DNA of 64,000 bases from Salipiger bermudensis HTCC2601. GTDB lineage: Bacteria; Pseudomonadota; Alphaproteobacteria; Rhodobacterales; Rhodobacteraceae. Positions 56,488 through 64,000 of this stretch are shown here, piece after piece (the stretch's first letter is position 1; each line of letters starts with the position of its first letter). Below the pieces are notes generated by a model, which was not told the origin of the DNA, ran no database searches, and worked only from the letters and a program-made list of their open reading frames with translations. Location: positions 467,633-531,632 of the forward strand of contig NZ_DS022276.1 of the NCBI RefSeq assembly GCF_000153725.1, read 5' to 3'. The translations under genes were made by a program, and so were the position numbers.

Positions 56488-57360
56488 ATGTCCCAGATCA
56501 TCGAAGCCCTGTCCGACGTCTCGCAGAACTACGAGGCGCTGTTCGTCGACCTCTGGGGCTGCGTCCATAACGGCGTCACCGCCTATCCCGAGGCCTGCGC
56601 CGCGCTGCAGGCCTACCGCAAGGCGGGCGGCATCGTCGTGCTGGTGACCAACTCGCCGCGCACCCGCGTCGAGGTCGCCAAGCAGCTGGTGAAGTTCGGC
56701 GTGCCCGACGACGCCTGGGACACCATCGCCACCTCCGGCGACAGCGCCCGCGCCGCGATGTTCCAGGGCACGGTGGGCGAGAAGGTCTATTTCATCGGCA
56801 TAGAGGAGGAGAAGACCTTCTTCGAGCCGCTGCACCTGATCAAGGAGCCGATCAAGGTCACCTGCGTGCCGCTCGAAGAGGCCGAGGGCATCGTCTGCAC
56901 CGGGCCGTTCGACTCCAGCGCCGATCCTGCCGAGATGCGGCCGCAGTTTCTCTACGCCAAGCAGAAGGGGCTCAAGCTGCTCTGCGCCAACCCCGACATC
57001 GTCGTGGATCGCGGCCACCGCCGCGAGTGGTGCGCCGGCGCACTGGCGGCGCTCTACACCGAGATGGGCGGCGAGAGCCTCTATTTCGGCAAGCCCCACC
57101 CGCCGATCTACGATCTCGCCCGCCGCCGCCTGCACGAGATCGCCCCCGAGATCGGCGACAGCGCCATCCTCGCCATCGGCGACGGCGTGCGCACCGACAT
57201 CCAGGGCGCGCTGGGCGAGGACATCGATTCGCTGTTCATCACCGGCGGGCTCGCCGCCGAGGAAACCCGCACCGAAGCCCAACCCCACGCCGAGGCGCTT
57301 CTCGACTTCCTCGCCAGGGAAGGCATGACCCCGACCTACTCGATCGGCTTCCTGCGCTGA
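56488..57360 (+). CDS. HAD-superfamily class IIA hydrolase
   Basis: A 290-residue phosphatase. HAD motif I FVDLWGCVHNG, motif II LVTNSPR, motif III region YFGKPHPPIYD and motif IV LAIGDGVRTDIQGA are all clear, with a class IIA cap between motifs II and III. It matches the TIGR01459 type found in alphaproteobacteria, whose substrate is not known. The ATG follows AAGGTGACCC. It ends with a strong terminator and might form a small unit with the epimerase-like gene. Confidence 0.92.
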   Translation: MSQIIEALSDVSQNYEALFVDLWGCVHNGVTAYPEACAALQAYRKAGGIVVLVTNSPRTRVEVAKQLVKFGVPDDAWDTIATSGDSARAAMFQGTVGEKVYFIGIEEEKTFFEPLHLIKEPIKVTCVPLEEAEGIVCTGPFDSSADPAEMRPQFLYAKQKGLKLLCANPDIVVDRGHRREWCAGALAALYTEMGGESLYFGKPHPPIYDLARRRLHEIAPEIGDSAILAIGDGVRTDIQGALGEDIDSLFITGGLAAEETRTEAQPHAEALLDFLAREGMTPTYSIGFLR

Positions 57361-57388
57361 GGCGCCCTCTCTTTCTGGCCCGAGACAC

Positions 57389-57423
57389 AAGGGCGCGCCG
57401 CGATCGGACGGCGCGCCCTTTTT
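57389..57423 (+). terminator. Rho-independent terminator of the HAD gene
   Basis: AAGGGCGCGCCG pairs perfectly with CGGCGCGCCCTT around an eight-base loop; TTTTT follows within the stem end. Confidence 0.9.
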
Positions 57424-57478
57424 GCCGTGTGCAACGTCGCGCCGCACGGTTCTTTGGTCGAAACCGGGCGAAACGCGC

Positions 57479-57506
57479 TTGATTTTCTGCGCCCGCGAAG
57501 TAATAA
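57479..57506 (+). promoter_or_regulatory. Putative promoter of the MaoC hydratase gene
   Basis: TTGATT and TAATAA are 16 bases apart in the A+T-richer stretch 60-90 bases upstream of the gene. An AGTAA-TAAAG-TTACT inverted repeat overlaps the -10 element. Confidence 0.45.
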
Positions 57507-57568
57507 AGTTACTCAAGCGGCGTTTTTGCCGCAGCTTTGTTACCGGGCCGAAGATCATGGAGGCTGAG

Positions 57569-58012
57569 ATGTTCGATAACTTCCCGCGTGGAACCATCTG
57601 CATCGAGGATATCGAGATGGGGATGACCCGCCACCTGCGCAAACAGGTGACCGACCGCGACATCGAGCTCTTTGCCGAGGTCTCGACCGACCGCAACCCG
57701 GTGCATCTCGACGACGCCTATGCCCATGACACGATCTTTGAGGGCCGCATCGCCCATGGCATGCTGACCGCCGGGCTGATTTCGGCGGTGATCGGCGAGC
57801 AGCTTCCCGGCCACGGCACGATCTATCTCGGCCAGACTCTCAAGTTCCTCGGCCCCGTGCGGCCGGGCGACACGGTCTATGCCGAGGTCAAGGTGGTCGA
57901 TATCGACCATTCGAAGCGCCGCGTCACGCTCGACTGCCACTGCTCCGTCGATGGCAAGAAGGTGCTCGCCGGCGAGGCCAAGGTGCTCGCCCCCTCGCGC
58001 AAGTTCGACTGA
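57569..58012 (+). CDS. MaoC-like (R)-specific enoyl-CoA hydratase
   Basis: A 147-residue single hot-dog-fold protein. The hydratase motif, with catalytic Asp and His, is VSTDRNPVHLDDAYA followed by GRIAHGMLTAGLIS. Such PhaJ-like enzymes hydrate trans-2-enoyl-CoA to (R)-3-hydroxyacyl-CoA, linking fatty-acid oxidation to polyhydroxyalkanoate, and related forms serve other acyl chains. GGAGG lies five bases before the chosen ATG; an ATG four codons upstream lacks this. It has its own promoter-like sequence. Confidence 0.9.
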   Translation: MFDNFPRGTICIEDIEMGMTRHLRKQVTDRDIELFAEVSTDRNPVHLDDAYAHDTIFEGRIAHGMLTAGLISAVIGEQLPGHGTIYLGQTLKFLGPVRPGDTVYAEVKVVDIDHSKRRVTLDCHCSVDGKKVLAGEAKVLAPSRKFD

Positions 58013-58105
58013 GGCCCCCCGCGCGACGACGGTCGCGCGCCTCCCCTTCCTGGCTGGCCCCGCTTCGACCTTCCGACCGCGGACACTCCCACCTTCTCTG
58101 GCCAA

Positions 58106-58136
58106 CCTTCTCTGGTTCGACAAATACCTCGGGGGT
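58106..58136 (-). repeat. Diverged copy of the interspersed repeat
   Basis: Reverse complement reads GAGGTATTTGTCGAACCAGA then GAAGG, recognisably the core of the repeats at 12.9 and 40.7 kb. A second CCTTCTCTGG lies 14 bases to the left. Confidence 0.55.
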
Positions 58137-58153
58137 GAATTCGCCGCAGGCCA

Positions 58154-58174
58154 AGAGGGGGCAGAGCCCCCTCT
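58154..58174. terminator. G+C hairpin between convergent genes
   Basis: AGAGGGGGC and GCCCCCTCT form a perfect nine-base-pair stem with a three-base loop, between the MaoC and epimerase stops. There is no T-run, so it may be a structural part of the repeat next to it. Confidence 0.45.
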
Positions 58175-58206
58175 CCTCCTACCACTCCCCCACGCCGGGA
58201 CAACGC

Positions 58207-59070
58207 TCAGCCCGCGTCGTCCTCCGCCGCCAGCAGCGCCGCGAGCCCGGCGCGGTAATCCGGGTAATAGAGCCTCACACCAAGCTCTTCCTTGATGCGG
58301 CGGTTCGAGACCCGCTTGCTCTCGGCATAGAAACTGCGCGCCATGGCGCCCATCTCGGCACTCTCGAAGGGTTCTTCCGGCGGCGGCGTGACGCCGAGCA
58401 GCTCCGCGGCGTGTAAGATGACCTCCTGAGGCGGCGCCGGATCATCGTCGCAGAGGTTGTAGATTGCGCCGGGATCGGGCAGGCGGATCGAGGCCTCGAG
58501 CACCTGCGCGATGTCCTCCACGTGAATGCGCGAGAACACCTGCCCCGGCTTCACGATGCGCCGCGCGGTGCCGGCGCGCACCTTGGCGAAGGGGCCGCGG
58601 CCGGGGCCGTAGATGCCGGCAAGGCGAAAGATGTGCAGCGGAAGATCGGGAATGGCCCGCCAGGCATCCTCGGCGGCCAGCCGCATCGCCCCGCGCCGCG
58701 TGCCGGGCGTCAGCGGGGTGTCCTCGTCGACCCAACCGCCACCATGGTCGCCATAGACACCGGTCGTGGAGAGGTATGCGACCCAGTCGAGCTGTGCCGC
58801 GCGTTCGGCCATGGCCGGGCCGCAAAGGCGCAAGGACGGGTCGCCGTCACTGTCCGGCCCGGCGGAGATCAGCACATGGCTCACCCGCCCCAGCGCCTCT
58901 TCCACGGCCATGCGATCCCAGAGCAGCGGCACGACGCCCTCTGCCCGGAACCGCTCCGCCTTGGCCGGGTCGCGGGTGGTGCCGATCACCGTCCAGCCCT
59001 GCGGCAGCAATTGCCGCGCCAGCGCCTGCGCCGAGTAGCCATGTCCGAGCGAGAGAAGTCTCTTTGTCAT
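58207..59070 (-). CDS. NAD-dependent epimerase/dehydratase-like (extended SDR) protein
   Basis: A 287-residue protein with an N-terminal Rossmann motif LLSLGHGYSAQALAR, a VAYLSTTGVYG strand and loop, and LHIFRLAGIYGPGRGPFAK. It resembles the YeeZ/extended-SDR group. The catalytic Tyr is in TTGVYG, but the following YxxxK lysine is not obvious, so enzymatic activity is uncertain. The start ATG is the first in frame; no strong ribosome binding site is seen. It is convergent with the MaoC gene and divergent from the lytic transglycosylase. Confidence 0.82.
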   Translation of the reverse strand: MTKRLLSLGHGYSAQALARQLLPQGWTVIGTTRDPAKAERFRAEGVVPLLWDRMAVEEALGRVSHVLISAGPDSDGDPSLRLCGPAMAERAAQLDWVAYLSTTGVYGDHGGGWVDEDTPLTPGTRRGAMRLAAEDAWRAIPDLPLHIFRLAGIYGPGRGPFAKVRAGTARRIVKPGQVFSRIHVEDIAQVLEASIRLPDPGAIYNLCDDDPAPPQEVILHAAELLGVTPPPEEPFESAEMGAMARSFYAESKRVSNRRIKEELGVRLYYPDYRAGLAALLAAEDDAG

Positions 59071-59208
59071 GCATCCAAGGTGAGATCTGCCGGCACAATA
59101 TGCAAGCGCTCAGCGTTGAGCGGCGCGCCGCGCATCGTCTGCCCCGAGGATGGGCAAGGCCGCCGCAAAGCGCTAATCACACATCAGCCCGTACAAGAGA
59201 GGTGTCCC

Positions 59209-59685
59209 ATGCCGAGTCTGTCCCGCCGTGCCATGATGGTGCTGCTGTTCGGCGGGCTTGCCGGCTGCGGCGCCCGCCGCGATGAGCCTGTGTCCCGCAA
59301 CCACAACCCGCCGCTCTATCCCAACGAGACGCCGCAGCTGCGCACCCAGATCAACCGCTGGTCCGATCATTACGAGGTCCCGCGCGCGCTCGTGCACCGG
59401 TTGGCCATCCGCGAGAGTACCCATAACCCGGCCGCCCGCAATGGCCCCTATTACGGGTTGCTGCAAATCCTGCCGCAGACGGCCCGCACCATGGGCTTCC
59501 GCGGCGCGCCGTCGGACCTGCTGAACGCGGATACCAACCTGCAATACGGGGTGAAGTACCTGCGTGGAGCATGGCTTCTGTCTGACGGCAGCCATGATGC
59601 GGCGATCGGGTGGTACGCGCGGGGCTACTACTACGAGGCCAAGCGCCGCGGTATGCTGGTCGAGACCGGGCTGCGGCCTGCCTGA
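59209..59685 (+). CDS. Lipoprotein lytic transglycosylase (SLT domain)
   Basis: A short 158-residue murein-cleaving enzyme. Residues 1-20 form a lipoprotein signal with lipobox LAGC (Cys20). The SLT domain carries the catalytic Glu69 in LAIRESTHNPAA, the GLLQILPQTAR motif and LNADTNLQYGVKYL. It lacks the large N-terminal domain of Slt70 and is close to the minimum size. The start follows AAGAGAGGTGTCCC. It converges with the PAS-protein gene, and could remodel peptidoglycan or clear a path for an envelope machine. Confidence 0.92.
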   Translation: MPSLSRRAMMVLLFGGLAGCGARRDEPVSRNHNPPLYPNETPQLRTQINRWSDHYEVPRALVHRLAIRESTHNPAARNGPYYGLLQILPQTARTMGFRGAPSDLLNADTNLQYGVKYLRGAWLLSDGSHDAAIGWYARGYYYEAKRRGMLVETGLRPA

Positions 59686-59703
59686 TCCCCCCACCCACCG
59701 CCG

Positions 59704-60951
59704 TCATGTGACCGCCCGCAGCATCGCGGTGTTGGACTGGATGATGGTGTTCAGCTCGACGATCCGGGCCAGCCGCGCTTCGATCTCGTCCTGCCCGGCA
59801 TCCAGCTGATCGACGATCCCCGACAACGAATCGCCCGAGCCGTTGAGCGCCGCGCTCTCGATCTTGCACATCATCCGGGTCGAGCTGAGTCCGGTCACGT
59901 AGCGCTTCATGTCGAGCACACTGCGGCCCAGTCGGGTCGCCTCGCTCTCGACCACCTTGAGCGCCTCTCCGGCGCTCTTGCGGAACATCTTGGCCTCGGC
60001 CTGCAGGGTGTCGCGATCCTCGATCAGTGCCGTGATGTCCGGCGCGCTCTTCATGTCTTCCTCGAAGAGTGACGACATCTCGCGCTGCATGATTGCCGCG
60101 CAGACGAGGAACTGGCCACGCTCGATGGTCTCTCGCATGCGGACATAGGTGCTGTCCTTACCCTCGACGAATCCCTTCACCCAGCTTGCCATCTCGTCGA
60201 GCATGGAGCCGTAATTGACCGAAATCGCGCTGATCGGGCCGCCGGCATTCTCCAGCCGCGAGGCGAGGATACGCATGTTCATGGGCACCGTCCGGATCAT
60301 CTTGATGATCTCGGTCATGCGGTCGGTCTCTTCCCGGATCTGCGCGATTGTGCGGACCATGGTAAGGAAACGCTGCTGCTGCGGATCCAGCGTCAGCCCG
60401 CTGCGCTTGGCGCGATCCTCGAGCTCGAGCGAGAGCGCCGCCGACATGTAGGCATCGTAATCCTCGTAGCCGAGCTCGGGCAGACGGGCGAGCAGCGTCT
60501 CCGCGCTGCGTGCGGCAGAAACGCCCTCCTCGAGTTCCGCGTGGCGCAGATCGGCATAAAGCTCCTTCACCGTGGAGAACAACTCTGTATGCGGCTTGAT
60601 CCGCACCGAGAGATAGCCCCCCGGGATCGGCCAGGCCACCGCGAGCACCCAGTAATAGCGCCCGTCCTTGGACTTGTTCTTGACGTAGGCGGCGACCTCC
60701 TTGCCGGATTTCAGCCGATCCCAGTAGAGGTGAAACACGCCCTTGGGCATGTCGGGATGGCGCACGAGCTTGTGTGGCGCACCTTTCAGTTCCTCCCAGC
60801 CAAAGCCCGAGATACGCCGGAAGATGCTGTTGCCCTCGATGATGATCCCGCGCTCGTCGGTGCGGGAATAGAACATGCACGATGCCTCGAACGGGACCTC
60901 GCCCATGCCGCTGCGGCTTTGGGTGACGAGCTGGGAATCATGCTGGGTCAT
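59704..60951 (-). CDS. PAS-domain sensor protein (Aer-like PAS, no methyl-accepting domain seen)
   Basis: A 415-residue cytoplasmic protein. Residues about 15-125 form an Aer/energy-taxis-like PAS domain (FYSRTDERGIIIEGN to RYYWVLAVAWPI, with HKLVRHPDMPKGVFHLYW). The remaining 290 residues are almost entirely predicted coiled-coil helix without transmembrane segments or the canonical MCP hairpin signature. Relatives in Rhodobacteraceae are annotated as PAS or chemotaxis-related proteins. It has no adjacent che genes. The start at MTQHDSQL follows GAGGCACCG; an upstream start is possible. It may sense redox through a flavin in the PAS domain. Confidence 0.8.
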   Translation of the reverse strand: MTQHDSQLVTQSRSGMGEVPFEASCMFYSRTDERGIIIEGNSIFRRISGFGWEELKGAPHKLVRHPDMPKGVFHLYWDRLKSGKEVAAYVKNKSKDGRYYWVLAVAWPIPGGYLSVRIKPHTELFSTVKELYADLRHAELEEGVSAARSAETLLARLPELGYEDYDAYMSAALSLELEDRAKRSGLTLDPQQQRFLTMVRTIAQIREETDRMTEIIKMIRTVPMNMRILASRLENAGGPISAISVNYGSMLDEMASWVKGFVEGKDSTYVRMRETIERGQFLVCAAIMQREMSSLFEEDMKSAPDITALIEDRDTLQAEAKMFRKSAGEALKVVESEATRLGRSVLDMKRYVTGLSSTRMMCKIESAALNGSGDSLSGIVDQLDAGQDEIEARLARIVELNTIIQSNTAMLRAVT

Positions 60952-61011
60952 CGGTGCCTCGTGCCTCAGGACGCAATCGCCCCGACCATGCACGCAGCAC
61001 CCTTTCCAAAA

Positions 61012-61042
61012 GCTGAACGCGGGCGCTTTTGACGCCCGCGTT
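61012..61042 (-). terminator. Hairpin terminator of the permease operon
   Basis: AACGCGGGCG and CGCCCGCGTT pair perfectly around a seven-base loop, about 28 bases past the last permease stop; on the minus strand CAGCTTTTGG follows. Confidence 0.7.
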
Positions 61043-61069
61043 CCGCATTTTTCGTCGCTGGTGCCCGGG

Positions 61070-62260
61070 TCAGCCCGGGCTCATGCCACGCAGCCGTTCG
61101 GAGCGGCGGCGCAGCAGCTCGACCGTGCTCAGCAACAGGATCGAGATGCCCACGAGGATCGTCGCCGCGGCGAGGATGGTGGGCGAGATCTGCTCGCGCA
61201 GGCCGGTGAACATCTGCCACGGCAGGGTCTGCAGCTCGGCCGAACCGATGAACAGCACCACCACGACCTCGTCGAAGGAGGTGATGAAGGCGAACAGACC
61301 GCCCGAGATCACGCCGGGCAGGATCAGCGGCATCTGCACCCGGAAGAAGGTGGTGACCGGATCGGCGCCCATGTTGGCCGCGGCACGGGTCAGCGAGCGG
61401 TCGAAGCCCACCAGCGTCGCGGTCACGGTGATGATCACGAAGGGAATGCCCAGCACCGCATGCGCCAGCACGACGCCCCAGTAGGTGCCGACGATGCCGA
61501 TCTTCGAGTAGAAGAAGTACATGCCGGTGGCCGAGATGATCAGCGGCACGATCATCGGCGAGATCAGGATCGCCATGATGGCGCGCTTGCCGGGCACGTG
61601 GCTCTGGCTCAGGCCGATGGCCGCCAGCGTGCCGAGCGAGACCGAGATCAGCGTGGCCACGGGCGCGATCAGAAGCGAGTTCTTCACCGCGCGGGTCCAT
61701 TCCGGGTTGGTCAGGAAGTCGCGGTAGTGCTTCAGCGAGTAGCCTTCCGGATCGAAGCGCAGCATCTCCGGGGTGAAGGTGAAGAAGTCCTCGGCGTTGA
61801 ACGACAGCGGCATCACCACGAGGATCGGCGTGATGAGGAACACGAAGATGGCGCCGCAGATCACCCGGAAGGAATAGTGCCACAGCACTTGCCCGGGGGT
61901 GAGATAGGGCACCAGCTTCTCGCGGTAGCGGCCAAAGCCGACCCAGTAGGAGAACCAGCCGAAGAACCACGCGAAGAGCGCGCCGACCACAAGGCCGGGC
62001 AGACCGCCAAGACCGTAGCCGACCGCCGCGAAGATTGCGATCAGCCCCCAGCGCGCGGGCTTTTCCTTGCTCTCGCCAAGAACCGAGACCGCAAGGAAGC
62101 CGATCGCAGCCATGATGATCGCGCCGGCCACGATGCCCAGAAGGCTCGAGCCGTTGGCCGCGCCGACGAAGATGCCGGCGAAGGCCCCTGCCGCCGCGAG
62201 CACCGGCAGGGTGAAGGAGAGAGGTTTCTCTTCCACGGGTGTGAGGATCACGTCGTTCAT
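61070..62260 (-). CDS. potI: PotI-like ABC permease with an N-terminal membrane extension
   Basis: A 396-residue inner-membrane permease. Residues about 130-390 match the spermidine/putrescine PotC/PotI permeases, with the ABC-coupling EAA loop ANMGADPVTTFFRVQMPLILPG. The first 125 residues are unusual: they add three or four hydrophobic, Gly/Ala-rich helices and end with KLVPYLTPGQVLWHYS before the normal first helix. The start follows a good context, and it is separated from potH by four bases, so the two are co-translated. Polyamines or a related organic cation is the likely substrate. Confidence 0.85.
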   Translation of the reverse strand: MNDVILTPVEEKPLSFTLPVLAAAGAFAGIFVGAANGSSLLGIVAGAIIMAAIGFLAVSVLGESKEKPARWGLIAIFAAVGYGLGGLPGLVVGALFAWFFGWFSYWVGFGRYREKLVPYLTPGQVLWHYSFRVICGAIFVFLITPILVVMPLSFNAEDFFTFTPEMLRFDPEGYSLKHYRDFLTNPEWTRAVKNSLLIAPVATLISVSLGTLAAIGLSQSHVPGKRAIMAILISPMIVPLIISATGMYFFYSKIGIVGTYWGVVLAHAVLGIPFVIITVTATLVGFDRSLTRAAANMGADPVTTFFRVQMPLILPGVISGGLFAFITSFDEVVVVLFIGSAELQTLPWQMFTGLREQISPTILAAATILVGISILLLSTVELLRRRSERLRGMSPG

Positions 62261-62264
62261 TGCC

Positions 62265-63953
62265 TTACCCCAGCTTCACGTTGTCGATGCCGACGATGCG
62301 GTCGTAGGCCCAGTAGAGCAGCAGGACCACTGCCAGCAGAATCGTACCCAGCGCGGCCGCGAGGCCCCAGTTGAGCGAGGACGAGATGTGGTAGGCGATC
62401 CGGTTCGAAATGAACGTACCGGTGGTGCCGCCGACGATCTCGGGGGTGATGTAGTAGCCGATCGACAGGATGAAGACGAGGATCGAGCCCGCCCCGATAC
62501 CCGGGATCGACTGCGGGAAGTAGACCCGCCAGAAGGTCGTCCAGTTGGTCGCGCCGAGCGATTTCGCGGCCCGGACGTAGGACGGCGGGATCGTCGACAT
62601 CACCGAGTACATCGGCAGGATCATGAACGGCAGCAGGATGTGGGTCATGGCCACGATGGTGCCGAACTGGTTGTTGATCATGGTCAGGCGCTGCTCGTCG
62701 GCCACCAGTCCGATCCAGACCAGCACGTCGTTGATCACACCCTGCTGCTGAAGCATCACCTTCCAGGCCGAGGTCCGTACCAGCAGCGACGTCCAGAACG
62801 GCAGCAGCACGAGGATCATCAGAAGGTTGGCGGTGCGCATCGGCAGGTTCGACAGGATGTAGGCCACCGGGTAGCCCAGCAGGATGCAGCTGAGGGTGAT
62901 GACCAGCGACATGAACAGCGTGCGCTTGAACAGCAGCATGTAGATCTGCTCGTTCTCGGGCCGCGCCTCGGCGCCGTCCGGCGTCAGCTGCATGTCGATC
63001 GAATTGAGGAAGTAGCCCGAGGTATAGTTGGGGCTATAGAGCTTGATGGTGCGCCAGATTGGCGGCTCGATCCAGTCCTCGTCGATCTCCTCGAACCCGT
63101 CAATGAAGGCGACGGTCTCGAACTCGGGGCTGGCCACAAGCGCGGCCGCGGCCTGAAGCATGTCTGCGCGCGGACCGGAATAGGACGACACGTCGCCGGA
63201 TGCGAGATCTTGGTAGAGGGCGGTGTGTACCGCCGACCAGGGTTCTTCCTCGAGCAGGTTGTCCTCTTCCACGCGCTGGGTGAAGTCGGCGAAGATGGCA
63301 TATTGCGCGGCGCTGCGCGGCAGGATCTCGTCGATGCCCTCGCGCAGCTCGAAACGCGGCTGCCTGCCCTCTTCGTCCGCCGCCCATTCCTGCTGTTCGG
63401 CAAGCCAGTCGGGATCGCCCATCAACTCGATCCAGGGCATCGGCTCGTCCCAGTTCTCGTCGAGATCCTCGAACTGGTCCTGGTAGACCTCGCCGATGTC
63501 GTCGAGCCCGCGGCCCGACTTGCGGAACAGCGAGGAGGCGCCGGTCAGCTCGTAGTTCAAACGCGAGCCGAGGCGGGTGTGGATGCGCTGCTCGGCAGCG
63601 ATATACAGGTCGTAATAGGCGGCCTCGAAAGCCTCCTCGGGGGGCAGGTCCTGCCCGTCCCACGCGCCCAGCACCTCGGTGGTGCGCGGCATCGTGTCCG
63701 AGACGATCTGGTTCTCGACCGAGCGGAACAGCATGTCTGCGATCGGCGCGATGAAGGACACCAGCACGAAGATCAGCAGCGGCGCGATCAGCATCAACGC
63801 CCGCAGCTTCTGTCTCCGCAGCGCCCGCGACAGGCTCTTCTTAAGCGGTTTTCCGTCGGCGGCCAGCATCGGGCCGGAGGTCTTGTTGGCCTGACGCAGC
63901 GCATTGTCTGGCGTCGGCCCGTCGAATTTGTCTGGCCCTGTGGCGTCGCTCAT
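62265..63953 (-). CDS. potH: PotH-like ABC permease with a large periplasmic insertion
   Basis: A 562-residue permease, about twice the usual length. The core helices and the EAA motif (AAKSLGATNWTTFWRVYFPQ) are standard PotB/PotH. Between helix 1 (about 53-75) and the next helix (about 335-360) there is an insertion of about 260 residues, rich in acidic and aromatic residues, that should face the periplasm; it has no recognised domain. The ATG overlaps the stop of the upstream gene (ATGA). This and the extended PotI suggest a variant transporter. Confidence 0.87.
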   Translation of the reverse strand: MSDATGPDKFDGPTPDNALRQANKTSGPMLAADGKPLKKSLSRALRRQKLRALMLIAPLLIFVLVSFIAPIADMLFRSVENQIVSDTMPRTTEVLGAWDGQDLPPEEAFEAAYYDLYIAAEQRIHTRLGSRLNYELTGASSLFRKSGRGLDDIGEVYQDQFEDLDENWDEPMPWIELMGDPDWLAEQQEWAADEEGRQPRFELREGIDEILPRSAAQYAIFADFTQRVEEDNLLEEEPWSAVHTALYQDLASGDVSSYSGPRADMLQAAAALVASPEFETVAFIDGFEEIDEDWIEPPIWRTIKLYSPNYTSGYFLNSIDMQLTPDGAEARPENEQIYMLLFKRTLFMSLVITLSCILLGYPVAYILSNLPMRTANLLMILVLLPFWTSLLVRTSAWKVMLQQQGVINDVLVWIGLVADEQRLTMINNQFGTIVAMTHILLPFMILPMYSVMSTIPPSYVRAAKSLGATNWTTFWRVYFPQSIPGIGAGSILVFILSIGYYITPEIVGGTTGTFISNRIAYHISSSLNWGLAAALGTILLAVVLLLYWAYDRIVGIDNVKLG

Positions 63954-64000
63954 GCGGATGTGGTCCCCGTTGGATCTGCGTCTTTGATGCGCATTTGATT
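63950..64000 (-). CDS. C-terminal end of the preceding transporter gene (truncated)
   Basis: The last 16 codons of a gene entering from the right edge; it ends in TTSA and its TGA overlaps the potH ATG by four bases (ATGA). By position it is probably the ABC ATPase of the same transporter (PotA-like), but too little is visible to confirm this. Confidence 0.5.
   Translation of the reverse strand, partial: NQMRIKDADPTGTTSA

Overview
The window is chromosomal DNA of roughly 65% G+C from an alphaproteobacterium, most probably Rhodobacteraceae (Roseobacter group). Support comes from a CcrM-type GANTC methyltransferase next to rnhB, groESL behind a CIRCE element, an RpoHII-like sigma factor, a PrpE-type propionyl-CoA synthetase, GlpX, a fused malic enzyme-phosphotransacetylase, and intergenic repeats of a kind I associate with this family. 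The genus cannot be fixed from sequence alone. Genes are tightly packed on both strands, many with 4-base ATGA overlaps. There is no prophage, IS element, CRISPR array, rRNA operon or integrase.

Layout. 0-9.7 kb: a truncated membrane sensor, an EamA exporter, ccrM-rnhB with GANTC sites in the ccrM promoter, an SDR, a bactofilin-like membrane protein, groESL with CIRCE, a second EamA transporter and a DUF2161 nuclease-fold protein. 9.8-22 kb: a TraB/GumN protein, an M3 oligopeptidase, a membrane-anchored MoeB/ThiF-like enzyme, dut, coaBC, a ChaN-like protein overlapping rpoH, comM, an esterase and gshB. 21.6-27 kb: yraN, rsmI, an LpoA-like lipoprotein and glnD. 27-36.5 kb is the most accessory-looking part: a periplasmic DsrE protein, topoisomerase IB, an HWE kinase, a MarR-FUSC efflux operon with a visible operator, a flavin-dependent halogenase and a fold-I amino-acid decarboxylase, with near-perfect palindromes between genes. 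36.6-47.6 kb: two tRNA-Glu genes, recJ, glpX, rluA, a repeat array, an aldehyde dehydrogenase divergent from a 1-Cys peroxiredoxin, an unknown hydrolase, glyA, nadK, csbD and a VOC protein. 47.6-64 kb: prpE, an A+T-rich regulatory region with candidate small ORFs, a Hint-domain protein, maeB, DUF3072, ppaC, an aldose-epimerase-like gene, a HAD phosphatase, a MaoC hydratase, an epimerase, a lytic transglycosylase, a PAS protein and two oversized polyamine-type ABC permeases with the tail of a third gene.

How the genes work together. Most of the window is housekeeping: proteostasis (groESL, rpoH, M3 peptidase), nucleotide and cofactor supply (dut, coaBC, nadK, gshB), nitrogen sensing (glnD), DNA maintenance (ccrM, rnhB, recJ) and C3/C4 carbon flow (prpE, maeB, glpX, glyA). 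No complete novel multigene system can be demonstrated. The points most worth following are the A+T-rich region upstream of prpE (mini-ORFs, an internal terminator, TTTGCAAA octamers), two interspersed repeat families, the orphan halogenase with a palindrome on each side, the GANTC-loaded ccrM promoter, and the PotH/PotI-like permeases with large extra segments.
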